A stretch of 64,000 nucleotides of DNA from Chitinophaga rupis (GTDB lineage: Bacteria; Bacteroidota; Bacteroidia; Chitinophagales; Chitinophagaceae): positions 62,001 through 126,000 of the forward strand of contig NZ_FOBB01000009.1 of assembly GCF_900109685.1 (NCBI RefSeq). The letters are read 5' to 3'. The translations under genes and the position numbers were made by a program. The notes beneath the pieces were generated by a model. The model made no database searches and had not been told where the DNA came from. It saw nothing but the letters and a program-made list of their open reading frames with translations. This document shows positions 9,794-18,021 of this stretch, piece after piece (the first letter of the stretch is position 1; the number at the start of each line of letters is the position of its first letter).

Positions 9794-10304
9794 TCTTCAA
9801 TCCAAACTCCTTCTTCATCCTTAACAAGGCTTCAGCATTTCCTCTTGCATCATCCACGGGATTGTGTGAATGTCTGGTAACCCGCATGTGTTTAAAGTTC
9901 TTGAAAGTATCTTTTTCCATGCCTTTATACAAACTGCCGAGGTTCTGAGAGCTGAATCCAAAAGGATTTTTCCCCAGGAAATGATGAAAGTACCAGCAGA
10001 TAAACATCCAGTCAAAACCATTGTTGTCGCTGATAAAAATGGGCCGGTCGGTTTTACAGACGGTATTGATCCATTGTTGAAAATCACTCATTACCTGCAG
10101 AGGATCATTAAATCCCAGGGTTTGCTCGCGCGTAAACCCGGATACGGCCAGCGCCTCCGGTATAAATTTGTCGGATATAGGCGCCAGCTCGCCATAAAAG
10201 GACTGTTCTAAACCTTCCTCCACCTTTACGGCGCCAAAACAGATCATAGAATAATCACCTGGAATAGGACCATCGCTCTCAATATCAACCATTATATATG
10301 CCAT
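9783..10304 (-). CDS. DnaQ-like DEDDh 3'-5' exonuclease
   Basis: Single-domain exonuclease of about 173 residues. The ORF extends upstream to 10379, but the ATG at 10304 gives a protein that begins directly with the exonuclease I motif (MAYIMVDIESDGP). The Exo II region is DNNGFDWMFICWYF and Exo III is HNPVDDARGNAEALL, so all four acidic residues and the His are present. It could act in RNA or DNA 3'-end trimming; there is no polymerase domain. The downstream end overlaps the PP2C gene tail to tail. Confidence 0.85.
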   Translation of the reverse strand: MAYIMVDIESDGPIPGDYSMICFGAVKVEEGLEQSFYGELAPISDKFIPEALAVSGFTREQTLGFNDPLQVMSDFQQWINTVCKTDRPIFISDNNGFDWMFICWYFHHFLGKNPFGFSSQNLGSLYKGMEKDTFKNFKHMRVTRHSHNPVDDARGNAEALLRMKKEFGLKIKF

Positions 10305-10358
10305 TGCTATATTTTTAAACAGTGCAAAATTGCGAAAAAGACGGTTAACTTTATCATC

Positions 10359-10754
10359 ATGCAACAACATATCGCCCATTTAACCCTGGTAGTAAAAGAT
10401 TATGATGAAGCCATAGCCTTTTATACCCGTCAATTGAGCTTCACTTTAGTAGAAGATACTGTTCTAAGCGATACCAAACGCTGGGTGCGGGTAGCGCCAC
10501 CCGGATCAAACGGCTGCTGTTTACTGCTGGCCAAGGCGGCCGATGAAGCTCAGGAAAGCCGTATCGGCAACCAAACCGGCGGACGGGTATTCCTGTTCCT
10601 GTACACGGATGACCTGGAACGGGATTACCGGCAGATGAAGGAAAAAGGTGTCACTTTTGTACGGGAGCCGGTAACTGAAGCCTATGGAAAGGTGGCCGTT
10701 TTCCAGGACTTGTACGGTAATTTGTGGGACCTGCTGGAGCCTACGAATAAGTAA
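10359..10754 (+). CDS. VOC-family (glyoxalase/bleomycin-resistance-like) protein
   Basis: A 131-residue single vicinal-oxygen-chelate domain with the typical start IAHLTLVVKDYDEAIAFYTRQLSF and the C-terminal half DLERDYRQMKEKGVTFVREP ... FQDLYGNLWDLLEP. Possible metal ligands are His5 and Glu127. It is divergent from the exonuclease gene. VOC proteins include glyoxalases, dioxygenases and antibiotic-binding proteins, and the sequence does not distinguish among these. Confidence 0.85.
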   Translation: MQQHIAHLTLVVKDYDEAIAFYTRQLSFTLVEDTVLSDTKRWVRVAPPGSNGCCLLLAKAADEAQESRIGNQTGGRVFLFLYTDDLERDYRQMKEKGVTFVREPVTEAYGKVAVFQDLYGNLWDLLEPTNK

Positions 10755-10843
10755 ACAGTGTGGACGCATACTTGAGAAATGCTTTGCATGTAGGAACATA
10801 ACTGGAAATGCCTTTTGGCCGAACCTCATTCGAATGCCTGGAA

Positions 10844-11821
10844 ATGCAATGGTTTAAATACATCATCATAATAATAGCCCTGTCAGGAAATTGTTCCCTC
10901 CTGGCACAATCCCCCATTCCCGCTCATGACCCGGTTATGATCCGGCAGGGGAGCCGGTACTACTTATTCTGTACTGGCAATGGTATCACGGTATGGTCAT
11001 CAGCAGACCGGCAGCAATGGCAAAAAGAGCCGCCTGGTTTTAACACACCTCCTGCATGGGCCGTGGCCGCAGTACCGAAATTCCGCGGGCATATCTGGGC
11101 GCCGGATATCAGCTATCATAACGGATTATATTATTTGTATTACGTCGTATCTGCATTCGGTAAAAATACTTCCTGCATAGGCCTGGCTACTAATAAAACA
11201 TTAGACCCAACTGCCCCGGATTTTAAATGGACAGATCACGGAAAGGTGATCCAATCCGTTCCCGGCCGCGATCTATGGAATGCCATTGATCCCAACCTGG
11301 CATATGATGAAAACAATGTTCCCTGGCTGGCCTTCGGCTCTTTTTGGAATGGTATTAAGCTGGTGAAGCTAACAGACAGCCTAACGGCAGTGGCTATTCC
11401 GGAACAATGGTATACCCTTGCGGCCCGCACCCGCAGCGCAAATATTCCGGATACCATAGCAGGCGATGCGGCTATAGAAGCGCCTTTTATCTACAAAAAA
11501 GATAAATATTATTACCTCTTTGTTTCCTTTGATTATTGTTGTCGCGGCCAGGCCAGTACGTATAAGATGATGGTAGGGCGTAGTGAAAAAATAACCGGCC
11601 CTTATATTGATAAAGACAATGTACCTATGACGCAAGGCGGCGGTAGCTTAGTATTACAAGGCAATGCGCAATGGTATGGAGTGGGGCACAATGCGGTGTG
11701 TAACTGGGATGGGAAGGATTATATCATCTATCATGGTTATGATGCGAGTGACAAAGGCCGGTCAAAACTGCAGGTAAAAGAATTGGGTTGGGATGCAGGA
11801 GGATGGCCGGTAGTGAAGTGA
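10844..11821 (+). CDS. GH43 endo-1,5-alpha-L-arabinanase, secreted
   Basis: Five-bladed beta-propeller hydrolase that cuts arabinan. The ATG at 10844 is preferred to the in-frame one at 10808 because it starts a clean signal peptide (MQWFKYIIIIIALSG...LLAQS). The three GH43 catalytic acids are visible: Asp29 in AHDPV (base), Asp149 in NAIDPNLAY (pKa modulator) and Glu212 in AIEAPF (acid). The segment LFVSFDYCCRGQASTYKMM is typical of arabinanases within GH43. At about 325 residues it is a minimal single-domain enzyme. No susCD gene is adjacent; the GH127 arabinofuranosidase at 56 kb could act on related polymers. Confidence 0.9.
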   Translation: MQWFKYIIIIIALSGNCSLLAQSPIPAHDPVMIRQGSRYYLFCTGNGITVWSSADRQQWQKEPPGFNTPPAWAVAAVPKFRGHIWAPDISYHNGLYYLYYVVSAFGKNTSCIGLATNKTLDPTAPDFKWTDHGKVIQSVPGRDLWNAIDPNLAYDENNVPWLAFGSFWNGIKLVKLTDSLTAVAIPEQWYTLAARTRSANIPDTIAGDAAIEAPFIYKKDKYYYLFVSFDYCCRGQASTYKMMVGRSEKITGPYIDKDNVPMTQGGGSLVLQGNAQWYGVGHNAVCNWDGKDYIIYHGYDASDKGRSKLQVKELGWDAGGWPVVK

Positions 11822-11846
11822 TGGACGGAATTGATTAGACAATCTA

Positions 11847-12980
11847 TTATTCCTGCATAATAGCTTTTATATAAGCACTATGTTTAGCAGCATTTGACTG
11901 GAATAAGCCTCCACATTCATTCAATACAGCGCATTTATTGCACTCATCCAAATATATATTTTTCCAATCAGAAATCGACTTCCTTGCAAATTGCCATATG
12001 TTTTTAGGCGTGGTACAAAGTTGAGAATTATAAATGGATACATTCATTCCGTAATCCGACAAATAATTTATGGCCTCGGAAAGTATATCTGAATAATCAA
12101 CAGGATCAATCCAAAGTTTATCAATATTATGGGGGGTATAACCCTGGTATTCAAGTCCCATAAAGGTAATATGTTCAGCAAACGGAAGGTTTTTATAAAT
12201 AAATTTTGCCAATTGGGCGAGTCGCGGAATGGTCTGTTTGTGTAGTACAATTCTCAATTCAACCCTGATATTATTTTTGGCTAAGTTATATAATCCCTGA
12301 ATCGTCTGGTCAAAAGCGCCTTTGGCCTGAACAACATAATCATGTAACTGGTAATAGTCGGAATAAATAGGTATACCCAGCATTAACCTATTGTATGAAA
12401 GCTCACCCAGTCTATTCGTAATATGCGGCCATGCAAAAGTTCTTCCATTAGTGAGGCAGTGAATTTCAGTTTCCGGTAAATTGGAGGCCAGTAGTTCCAA
12501 TAATTGAAAAAAACGTTCACCGAGCAATGTTGGTTCACCTCCGGTAATACCTAATTCAAAGCAATTTTTCGGGATGAGAGGTATAAGCTGTTTGTAAGTA
12601 TCGAAAAAGTAAGAGGTGTCATCTCTGTTTTTGGGAGGCTGTGAGCACATCAAACAATTGCTATTGCACCTTTCTGTAAATAAAAGAAAATTATGATTTG
12701 AATTTACACGATATAAGGTATTAATCATGCCACTCGTATTTACCAGCACAATATCCCCTTCAGAAAGGTGTTCAAAACCAGGAATTGCATAAACGGATGG
12801 TTTGTCTATTGCCTTATCAATGTCAAGTGTGGTAAGTACTAAAGAAAATCTGGTTATAGCATCAGTTGGGATCTCACCTTCTATAAGGAGTATTTCTGCA
12901 TTTGCGGTATGGTCTTTGGTTACCCTGCCAACAACAGGATAGAAAATATTGTGAGGTTTTCCTTTGGTTTTTAATTGCAT
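11847..12980 (-). CDS. hxsC: His-Xaa-Ser system radical SAM maturase HxsC
   Basis: One of two radical SAM enzymes predicted to modify the HxS repeat protein. The [4Fe-4S]-binding motif CNSNCLMC (C105, C109, C112) follows FLLFTER, and GITGGEPTLL is the SAM-binding glycine-rich strand. A C-terminal Cys cluster (DECNKCAVLNECGG) probably binds an auxiliary cluster. The 377-residue length and gene order match the HxsC family. Its start codon overlaps the hxsB stop in a TAATG arrangement, so translation is likely coupled. The chemistry carried out by HxsB and HxsC has not, to my knowledge, been established. Confidence 0.88.
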   Translation of the reverse strand: MQLKTKGKPHNIFYPVVGRVTKDHTANAEILLIEGEIPTDAITRFSLVLTTLDIDKAIDKPSVYAIPGFEHLSEGDIVLVNTSGMINTLYRVNSNHNFLLFTERCNSNCLMCSQPPKNRDDTSYFFDTYKQLIPLIPKNCFELGITGGEPTLLGERFFQLLELLASNLPETEIHCLTNGRTFAWPHITNRLGELSYNRLMLGIPIYSDYYQLHDYVVQAKGAFDQTIQGLYNLAKNNIRVELRIVLHKQTIPRLAQLAKFIYKNLPFAEHITFMGLEYQGYTPHNIDKLWIDPVDYSDILSEAINYLSDYGMNVSIYNSQLCTTPKNIWQFARKSISDWKNIYLDECNKCAVLNECGGLFQSNAAKHSAYIKAIMQE

Positions 12981-14485
12981 TAGTTTTTGCCAGTTATCCA
13001 GGTTCTGAATATTTTTTCTATTTTTTTATCACTATCCATTAGCTCAATAAGATGCCTCATAATCTCCATGTTTCTTTGGCAGAAAGAGCTAGTTGGCCTA
13101 TGACCATAAATATCGCCCTGAGTAGTATAATTGAATACAGGATCCGCTCCACAATAGGATTGAAAGGCGCAGTCAGAGCAGCCAGGTAAGGATTCATTTA
13201 AGAAAGCCTCTGATAATTCGAGTGATTTTTTGCCATAGAAAACTTCCTCATAAGTATTTATACCTAATGTTCCAAGTTTAAACGTGAAATCTTTCATTTC
13301 AGCAAGCATTCTTGATTCATCGGTAGCATATATTTCACCGTCATAGTTAAAAACAATTACACTATTTATTAAACCAGCAGGAGATTGCAAATCAACATAA
13401 CCAACTGGGAAGGGCGTTAGCATCTTTTTAAGTATAATGCTTGCATAATCTTCACGTATAAAATGCCCGTCAAGGTTATATTGAATAATTTTTTTAAGCG
13501 CCTTTTTATAGAATTCTAAAAATTCCTGAGTTACATATTTATTTTTTCCTTCGTTGCGGGTTGCAAAACCATAAGGACTAATAGGCCTTAGGAACATGTT
13601 TTTAAAACCCAACCTAACATATTCATCTACTATTTCTTCGGGGTATTGAAGTGATAAATTTGTGGTTGTTAGTAGGGCAGAAACATTTTCAGCTCCCAGT
13701 TCTTCCCGGCACTTTATAATGCCATTAACTGCATATTGATAGCTATTGCTATGTGGTTTGTGCCTGTTTTTATTATGGATAAAATCTGGTCCATCCAGGG
13801 AAGTCGATATTAAAATGTTATTCTCCTTGAAATAAATGAGCATTTCCTCAGTTAACGGGGCAAGGTTGGTACAAATTACATAGGAAACCGTTTTCTTTCT
13901 CATTATAGCCGCTTCTTTGGCTTTTTCTACTGCATATATGATGTTGTCAAAGGCTAATAATGCCTCTCCTCCCTGAAATTCCATTGTTACATGAGGGTTA
14001 GGGGACTGCATCATCATTTCTATGCCTGCATCAATATGCTCCTTGCTCATATCATACCGGCTTTTGTCTGAAGTAACCCTGGATACCTGGCAATAATGAC
14101 AGGTATGCTCACAGCGAAGACTGATTACGAATATGTGCAGTGAAGTAAAATAATCGAGAAACGATTTTTTAGTGCGGTAACGTGTGGCTAATACGTCAAT
14201 TAAAGAGGGAATGGGCTGTTCCGAAATAAAAAAGTTTGCTATAAGATCCCCATACAATTCGGGATAGGCTATTGGATTTATTTTTCTTTCGATAATTAGC
14301 TCAGCTGTCCCTGTTGGCACAATTAAAAAATCTCCTATCTCGTTTACCAAAATCTCTCTTTGTTCATTGATATTGTGAAATCTAAACGGCAGGAGATAGT
14401 ATGAGAAATCAGATTTTGAGCCAAAATATTCGAATTCTTTAAATTTTCTTGTGGCGTTTTCATTAGGAAGGCTGTCTGTTAGCAT
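12980..14485 (-). CDS. hxsB: His-Xaa-Ser system radical SAM maturase HxsB
   Basis: Larger radical SAM enzyme of the HxS system, 501 residues. The N-terminal 110 residues may act as a peptide-recognition region. The CEHTCHYC motif (C125, C129, C132) binds the SAM cluster, and MEFQGGEALLAF provides the glycine-rich motif. STSLDGPDFIHNKNR is typical of anaerobic sulfatase-maturase-like and SPASM radical SAM proteins. The C-terminal Cys cluster (GCSDCAFQSYCGAD ... FCQRNM) fits SPASM auxiliary iron-sulfur sites. It overlaps hxsD by 7 bp and hxsC by 1 bp. The AT-rich composition differs from the neighbouring metabolic genes. Confidence 0.9.
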   Translation of the reverse strand: MLTDSLPNENATRKFKEFEYFGSKSDFSYYLLPFRFHNINEQREILVNEIGDFLIVPTGTAELIIERKINPIAYPELYGDLIANFFISEQPIPSLIDVLATRYRTKKSFLDYFTSLHIFVISLRCEHTCHYCQVSRVTSDKSRYDMSKEHIDAGIEMMMQSPNPHVTMEFQGGEALLAFDNIIYAVEKAKEAAIMRKKTVSYVICTNLAPLTEEMLIYFKENNILISTSLDGPDFIHNKNRHKPHSNSYQYAVNGIIKCREELGAENVSALLTTTNLSLQYPEEIVDEYVRLGFKNMFLRPISPYGFATRNEGKNKYVTQEFLEFYKKALKKIIQYNLDGHFIREDYASIILKKMLTPFPVGYVDLQSPAGLINSVIVFNYDGEIYATDESRMLAEMKDFTFKLGTLGINTYEEVFYGKKSLELSEAFLNESLPGCSDCAFQSYCGADPVFNYTTQGDIYGHRPTSSFCQRNMEIMRHLIELMDSDKKIEKIFRTWITGKN

Positions 14486-14856
14486 TCTAATACATTTTCC
14501 GGGTTAAATCCAACCGGGTCTGAAATATTTGTTTGTGGTGTTTCCTGTATCTCGTAATAAGCAAATGCTTTTGCTACAATGAGCTCTCTTATCGTTTGTG
14601 TTTCCTGGCTTATAATGTCTCGCAGTTTAAAATCAATAAGGTCCTTTTTTATTTTTTCGATGAGGTGGTTCCATGAGAGTGAATCGCTCTCTTTAGTTGC
14701 CTGAAGTGTTATCTTATAAAAAGGGCCGGTTTCAATGTCGATGTCGACAGAATAGTTATTGCTATACCAATAAAAGCATTTGTACAGCACTTTTTCATTA
14801 TACTGCCTCCCATCAATTAATAAACATAATTGATGATCATTTATGTGAAAGTTCAT
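14479..14856 (-). CDS. hxsD: His-Xaa-Ser system protein HxsD
   Basis: Small 125-residue protein between the repeat protein and the maturases, in the position of HxsD. The N-terminus (DHQLCLLIDGRQYNEKVLYKC) and mid-region (YYKITLQ-like strand, then IKKDLIDFKLRDIISQETQTIRELIVAKAFAYYE) suggest an alpha/beta fold, with a helix that could act as a docking or chaperone subunit. No catalytic motif is visible. It overlaps hxsA by 20 bp and hxsB by 7 bp. The assignment rests on position, length and general sequence character. Confidence 0.78.
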   Translation of the reverse strand: MNFHINDHQLCLLIDGRQYNEKVLYKCFYWYSNNYSVDIDIETGPFYKITLQATKESDSLSWNHLIEKIKKDLIDFKLRDIISQETQTIRELIVAKAFAYYEIQETPQTNISDPVGFNPENVLEC

Positions 14857-15583
14857 GTTGTTTTCTTTTGATAGCGTTCAGTGTTTTAGCATCAACCCGG
14901 CCATTTGCATCTAAATTGTTTGCCATCTGGAATTTGATTACAATAGCTTCTGTTTGGTTGCCAAAGTAACCGGTTAACACCACATCAAACTTAATAAGCA
15001 TCAGCAGCTTTTGCAGTTCTTCAACGTCTTTTCCTTCACAACCTTTGAATAATTCACGCTCTCCAAGTTTGTAGGTAGAGGAGTTTAGATTGGTTGTTGA
15101 TTGGTTATTATATTGTGATGAACTGCTTGCATTATAGGATGAGCTTCCCGATTTTGAGGGAGCAGACAAGGGCAAGGCTGATGGACTTGATGGTGTATAA
15201 CTAGAGCTACTTGATGATGCTTTGCTTGACCCACCTGGAGATGCGTAACTGGATTGATAAGAGCTGGTAGCGCTGGAGCTGTAAGAAGATGAGTAATGTG
15301 AACTATGAGAAGAGTGTGAACTGTGAGAACTATGTGAACTATGCGAACGATGCATGAGAACCAAACTTTTTTCAGGATTGGCCATATTAAGCTTTAATAC
15401 AAGTTTAGGCTTAAGGACATTTTTATGATACTCTTCATAATTTAAATTCTTATTATCATCCATATTAACGCTTTCATTGATAGGGGCGGCTTTAGCTGGT
15501 GATAGAGTAGTTAATGCGGCAGATAAGACTGCTAGGCTTTTTTTTGCTAAATTTAAGAAGCCTAATTTTTTTCCTTCTTTCAT
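14837..15583 (-). CDS. hxsA: His-Xaa-Ser repeat protein HxsA with peptidoglycan-binding domain
   Basis: Predicted substrate of the HxS maturases, 248 residues. An N-terminal signal-like segment (SLAVLSAALTTLSPAKA) suggests export. Residues 78-98 are seven consecutive His-Xaa-Ser units (H78-R-S, five H-S-S, H96-Y-S). A Ser/Tyr/Pro-rich low-complexity linker spans about 99-175. The C-terminal 70 residues resemble a PG_binding_1 fold (GKDVEELQKLLMLIKF, LTGYFGNQTEAIVIKFQ, NGRVDAKTLNAIKRK). It is the first gene of the operon and overlaps hxsD. The probable arrangement is a modified His/Ser segment tethered to the cell wall. Confidence 0.9.
   Translation of the reverse strand: MKEGKKLGFLNLAKKSLAVLSAALTTLSPAKAAPINESVNMDDNKNLNYEEYHKNVLKPKLVLKLNMANPEKSLVLMHRSHSSHSSHSSHSSHSSHYSSSYSSSATSSYQSSYASPGGSSKASSSSSSYTPSSPSALPLSAPSKSGSSSYNASSSSQYNNQSTTNLNSSTYKLGERELFKGCEGKDVEELQKLLMLIKFDVVLTGYFGNQTEAIVIKFQMANNLDANGRVDAKTLNAIKRKQHELSHK
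15290..15352 (-). repeat. In-frame 9-bp tandem repeats encoding seven HxS units
   Basis: Seven tandem codon triplets encode His-Xaa-Ser without interruption, residues 78-98 of HxsA. Codon use varies between units (AGT, TCT, TCA-type Ser), so the array is maintained at protein level rather than being a recent DNA slippage product. Confidence 0.9.
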
Positions 15584-15911
15584 TTCCGTGGTTTAAGGTT
15601 GATTGGATATGATTGGTAGAATTCGGTTATACTAAGGCTTCAATTAGGGAATGATTAAAATTTGGGGCTCATTATGAGTATATGAGGATACCTATTGGTT
15701 ATATTTGAATAGGATGAAATTAGAAATAAATTATGAAAGAGGATATAACATATTCATGTTATATTTAATTGAGGTAAATGTTGTCAAATGCTTTCAACTT
15801 CCCTAATATCCCCTACAACCACCAAGATCAGGCTAAAAAACGGCAGGCAATTTGCCAACATTACCGTTAAAGATAAAATACTAAATTTAACGCCTGATAA
15901 ACTAATCCATT
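15584..15911. other. AT-rich divergent intergenic region
   Basis: This 328-bp gap separates hxsA and the HD hydrolase gene and must hold both promoters. No good TTTG/TAnnTTTG pair was found on either strand. A 62-codon ORF on the plus strand at 15788-15976 overlaps the next gene in another frame and is not convincing. Confidence 0.6.
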
Positions 15912-16553
15912 ATGCAGCTTATTCCCGGTTTAAAAGAACAATGGCTCAACTTAACAGCGCAATACACTACAGATGAACCCTTGCTGTTACAGGAATTTGA
16001 TCACCTCACTACACATTATTCAACCATAAACCGTTTCTACCATAATCTGCAGCATATTCATAACCTGCTGTTATTACAGCAGCAATATGCGGAAGACATA
16101 AAAGATCATGATACCATCGGCTTTGCCATCTTTTACCACGACCTGGTGTATGATGTAATGAAAACCGATAATGAAGAAGAAAGCGCGCTGGCAGCCGGCC
16201 GTTTCCTGCAACAGACCAATGTGCCGGTAACACAGGCGGAGAAGATCATGAACTATATACGTGCCACCAAATCGCACGACGGTAATAGCCCTGATAACGA
16301 CCTCTTATTATTCCTGGATTTTGACATGGCCATCCTGGGCAGCGCTCCGGAGGAATATCAGCAGTATGCGCAGCAGATCCGCATGGAGTATAATTCGTAC
16401 AATGATACCGCCTATAATATGGGCCGCACCAAGGTATTGCAGCACTTTCTGCAAATGCCCCACATTTATAGTACAGAAACCTTTAGAAACAAATATGAGC
16501 AGCAAGCCCGCGAAAATATTAACGCGGAACTGGCTGCACTAAAAACTACTTAG
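15912..16553 (+). CDS. HD-superfamily metal-dependent phosphohydrolase
   Basis: A 213-residue protein of the family annotated as predicted metal-dependent HD hydrolases (COG4339-like). Metal-binding signatures are NRFYHNLQHIHNLL (first His pair) and IGFAIFYHDLVYD (the HD motif), with a later acidic region LLFLDFDMAILGS. It is predicted to be cytoplasmic. The natural substrate of this group is not known; a nucleotide is a common guess. The 3' end overlaps the convergent sorbosone-dehydrogenase-like gene by 8 bp. Confidence 0.85.
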   Translation: MQLIPGLKEQWLNLTAQYTTDEPLLLQEFDHLTTHYSTINRFYHNLQHIHNLLLLQQQYAEDIKDHDTIGFAIFYHDLVYDVMKTDNEEESALAAGRFLQQTNVPVTQAEKIMNYIRATKSHDGNSPDNDLLLFLDFDMAILGSAPEEYQQYAQQIRMEYNSYNDTAYNMGRTKVLQHFLQMPHIYSTETFRNKYEQQARENINAELAALKTT

Positions 16554-17814
16554 CAGCGGTTATCTGCCATATCTTATCATTCACATCATCCGTCACCAGC
16601 ATAGAGCCATCCGGTAATACCGTAACACCTACGGGCCGGCCATGTACTTCGCCTTCTTTATCTGTTTCAAACCCCGTCAGGAAATCCTGTGGTTTGCCGG
16701 TGGGTTTGCCATTTTTAAAAGGAACAAATACCACTTTATAGCCGGCCAGTTCAGAACGGTTCCAGGATCCATGCTGGGCCACAAAGGCGCCGCCTTGATA
16801 TTTTGCGGGAAATGCTTTTTTAGTGTAAAAGGCCAGTCCCAGGGAGGCAGTATGTGAGCCTAATGGTACATCCGGTACAATGGCTTTTTTAACGAGGTCA
16901 GGGCGGGGGGCTTCAATACGCGGATCAGGATGCTGTCCGAAGTAGGAGTAAGGCCAGCCGTAAAAACCGCCGTCCTTTACACTGGTCAGGTAATCCGGTA
17001 CCAGGTTGTCGCCCAGCTCATCGCGCTCATTCACTGCTGCCCATAATGTTTTGGTGCCAGGCGCCCAGGCCATTCCTACCGGGTTACGCAGGCCGGAAGC
17101 ATATACACGCTCGTTCTTGCCATCCGGGTCTACTTCCAGTATGCAGGCCCTGCGCGGGTTCACCTCTTTACCATTATCCCCCAGGTTGTCAACAGAGCCT
17201 ACGGCAATATAGATCTTAGAGCTGTCTGCATTAGTGATAATATTACGTGTCCAGTGCTGGTTACGTTTTTCAGCGGGCAGGTCCAGCAGTTTTTCGCCTT
17301 CGGATTCCATTTTCATTTGTCCCGGTTGATAGGGGAAACGTAGCAATGCATCTGTATTGGCTACATACAGGTAGCCATTCATAATAAGCATTCCAAAAGG
17401 CTGGTTTAGCCCTTCCAGGAACACTTCTTTAATATCCGGGTGCCCATCGCCTGTAGTATCCCGTAAAATGGAGATACGGTTGGCGCTCTTTTTCAAATTC
17501 TCAGCCTTGGCAGCGCCCAGTATTACGGCGCCGGCCTGCATAAAAGCGTTCTTAATGGTATTGGCCTCTGCTACCAGCACATCGCCATTTGGCGTTACAT
17601 AGGCCCAGCGTGGGTTGTCCATGCCGTCTGCATACAGGCTTACGGTAAATCCTTTGGGTGCAACCGGTTGCTGTCCATGTTCCCAACCGACCACCTTGCT
17701 GAAGTTTTTTACCGATTTGGTGGCATATGGCGCCGGCAAACCGTCCTGCTGCTTTTGCGCCATAACGGCGCATGGTAACAAGCCCCAAAGTATAACGGAA
17801 GGTATCATTTTCAT
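16546..17814 (-). CDS. Sorbosone/glucose dehydrogenase-like beta-propeller protein, secreted
   Basis: A 422-residue protein with a signal peptide (MKMIPSVILWGLLPCAVMAQ) and repeated blades of the PQQ-dependent sugar dehydrogenase fold: APKGFTVSLYADGMDNPRWAYVTPNGDVLVAEA, ASGLRNPVGMAWAP, GFYGWPYSYFG, GAFVAQHGSWNRS, GRPVGVTVLPDGSMLVTDD. These strings match L-sorbosone dehydrogenase family proteins, but activity and PQQ binding are not established by sequence alone. It is periplasmic by its signal. A 30-codon hydrophobic ORF ends 12 bp upstream and may be part of the same transcript. Confidence 0.85.
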   Translation of the reverse strand: MKMIPSVILWGLLPCAVMAQKQQDGLPAPYATKSVKNFSKVVGWEHGQQPVAPKGFTVSLYADGMDNPRWAYVTPNGDVLVAEANTIKNAFMQAGAVILGAAKAENLKKSANRISILRDTTGDGHPDIKEVFLEGLNQPFGMLIMNGYLYVANTDALLRFPYQPGQMKMESEGEKLLDLPAEKRNQHWTRNIITNADSSKIYIAVGSVDNLGDNGKEVNPRRACILEVDPDGKNERVYASGLRNPVGMAWAPGTKTLWAAVNERDELGDNLVPDYLTSVKDGGFYGWPYSYFGQHPDPRIEAPRPDLVKKAIVPDVPLGSHTASLGLAFYTKKAFPAKYQGGAFVAQHGSWNRSELAGYKVVFVPFKNGKPTGKPQDFLTGFETDKEGEVHGRPVGVTVLPDGSMLVTDDVNDKIWQITAAK

Positions 17815-17825
17815 AACAGTACTAT

Positions 17826-17918
17826 TTACATGATAAGCAGCGCAAAAGGCATGCCCGCCACAGTTTGGGCAATCACAAAAAGAAGGATACCCGTCATTAA
17901 ATTGCGTAACTTATTCAT
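17826..17918 (-). CDS. Possible 30-residue single-span membrane peptide
   Basis: An ATG-initiated ORF of 30 codons ends 12 bp before the sorbosone-dehydrogenase-like start. The sequence has a short basic N-terminus (MNKLRNL) followed by one long hydrophobic stretch, as in a small membrane protein or an upstream leader peptide. No family is recognised. Size and composition alone are weak evidence, so it may be chance. Confidence 0.35.
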   Translation of the reverse strand: MNKLRNLMTGILLFVIAQTVAGMPFALLIM

Positions 17919-17950
17919 GATTTAACTCCAGGATGCATCCCAGTTTATTC

Positions 17951-18013
17951 AGAGCATAGCCATTTATTTAGAGCGTAGCCATTAGAGATAACCATTTACA
18001 ATAACCATAAATC
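17951..18013. repeat. Degenerate short direct repeats upstream of terpene synthase
   Basis: Imperfect repeats of about 15-19 bp (AGAGCATAGCCATTT, AGAGCGTAGCCATTA, AGAGATAACCATTTA, then AATAACCATAAAT) run up to 9 bp before the terpene synthase start. They could be regulator-binding sites or a slippage-derived array. Confidence 0.55.
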
Positions 18014-18021
18014 AATCAGTC

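Noticed and set aside
15788..15976. 62-codon plus-strand ORF upstream of the HD hydrolase
   Set aside because: It overlaps the start of the next gene in another frame and has no recognisable features.
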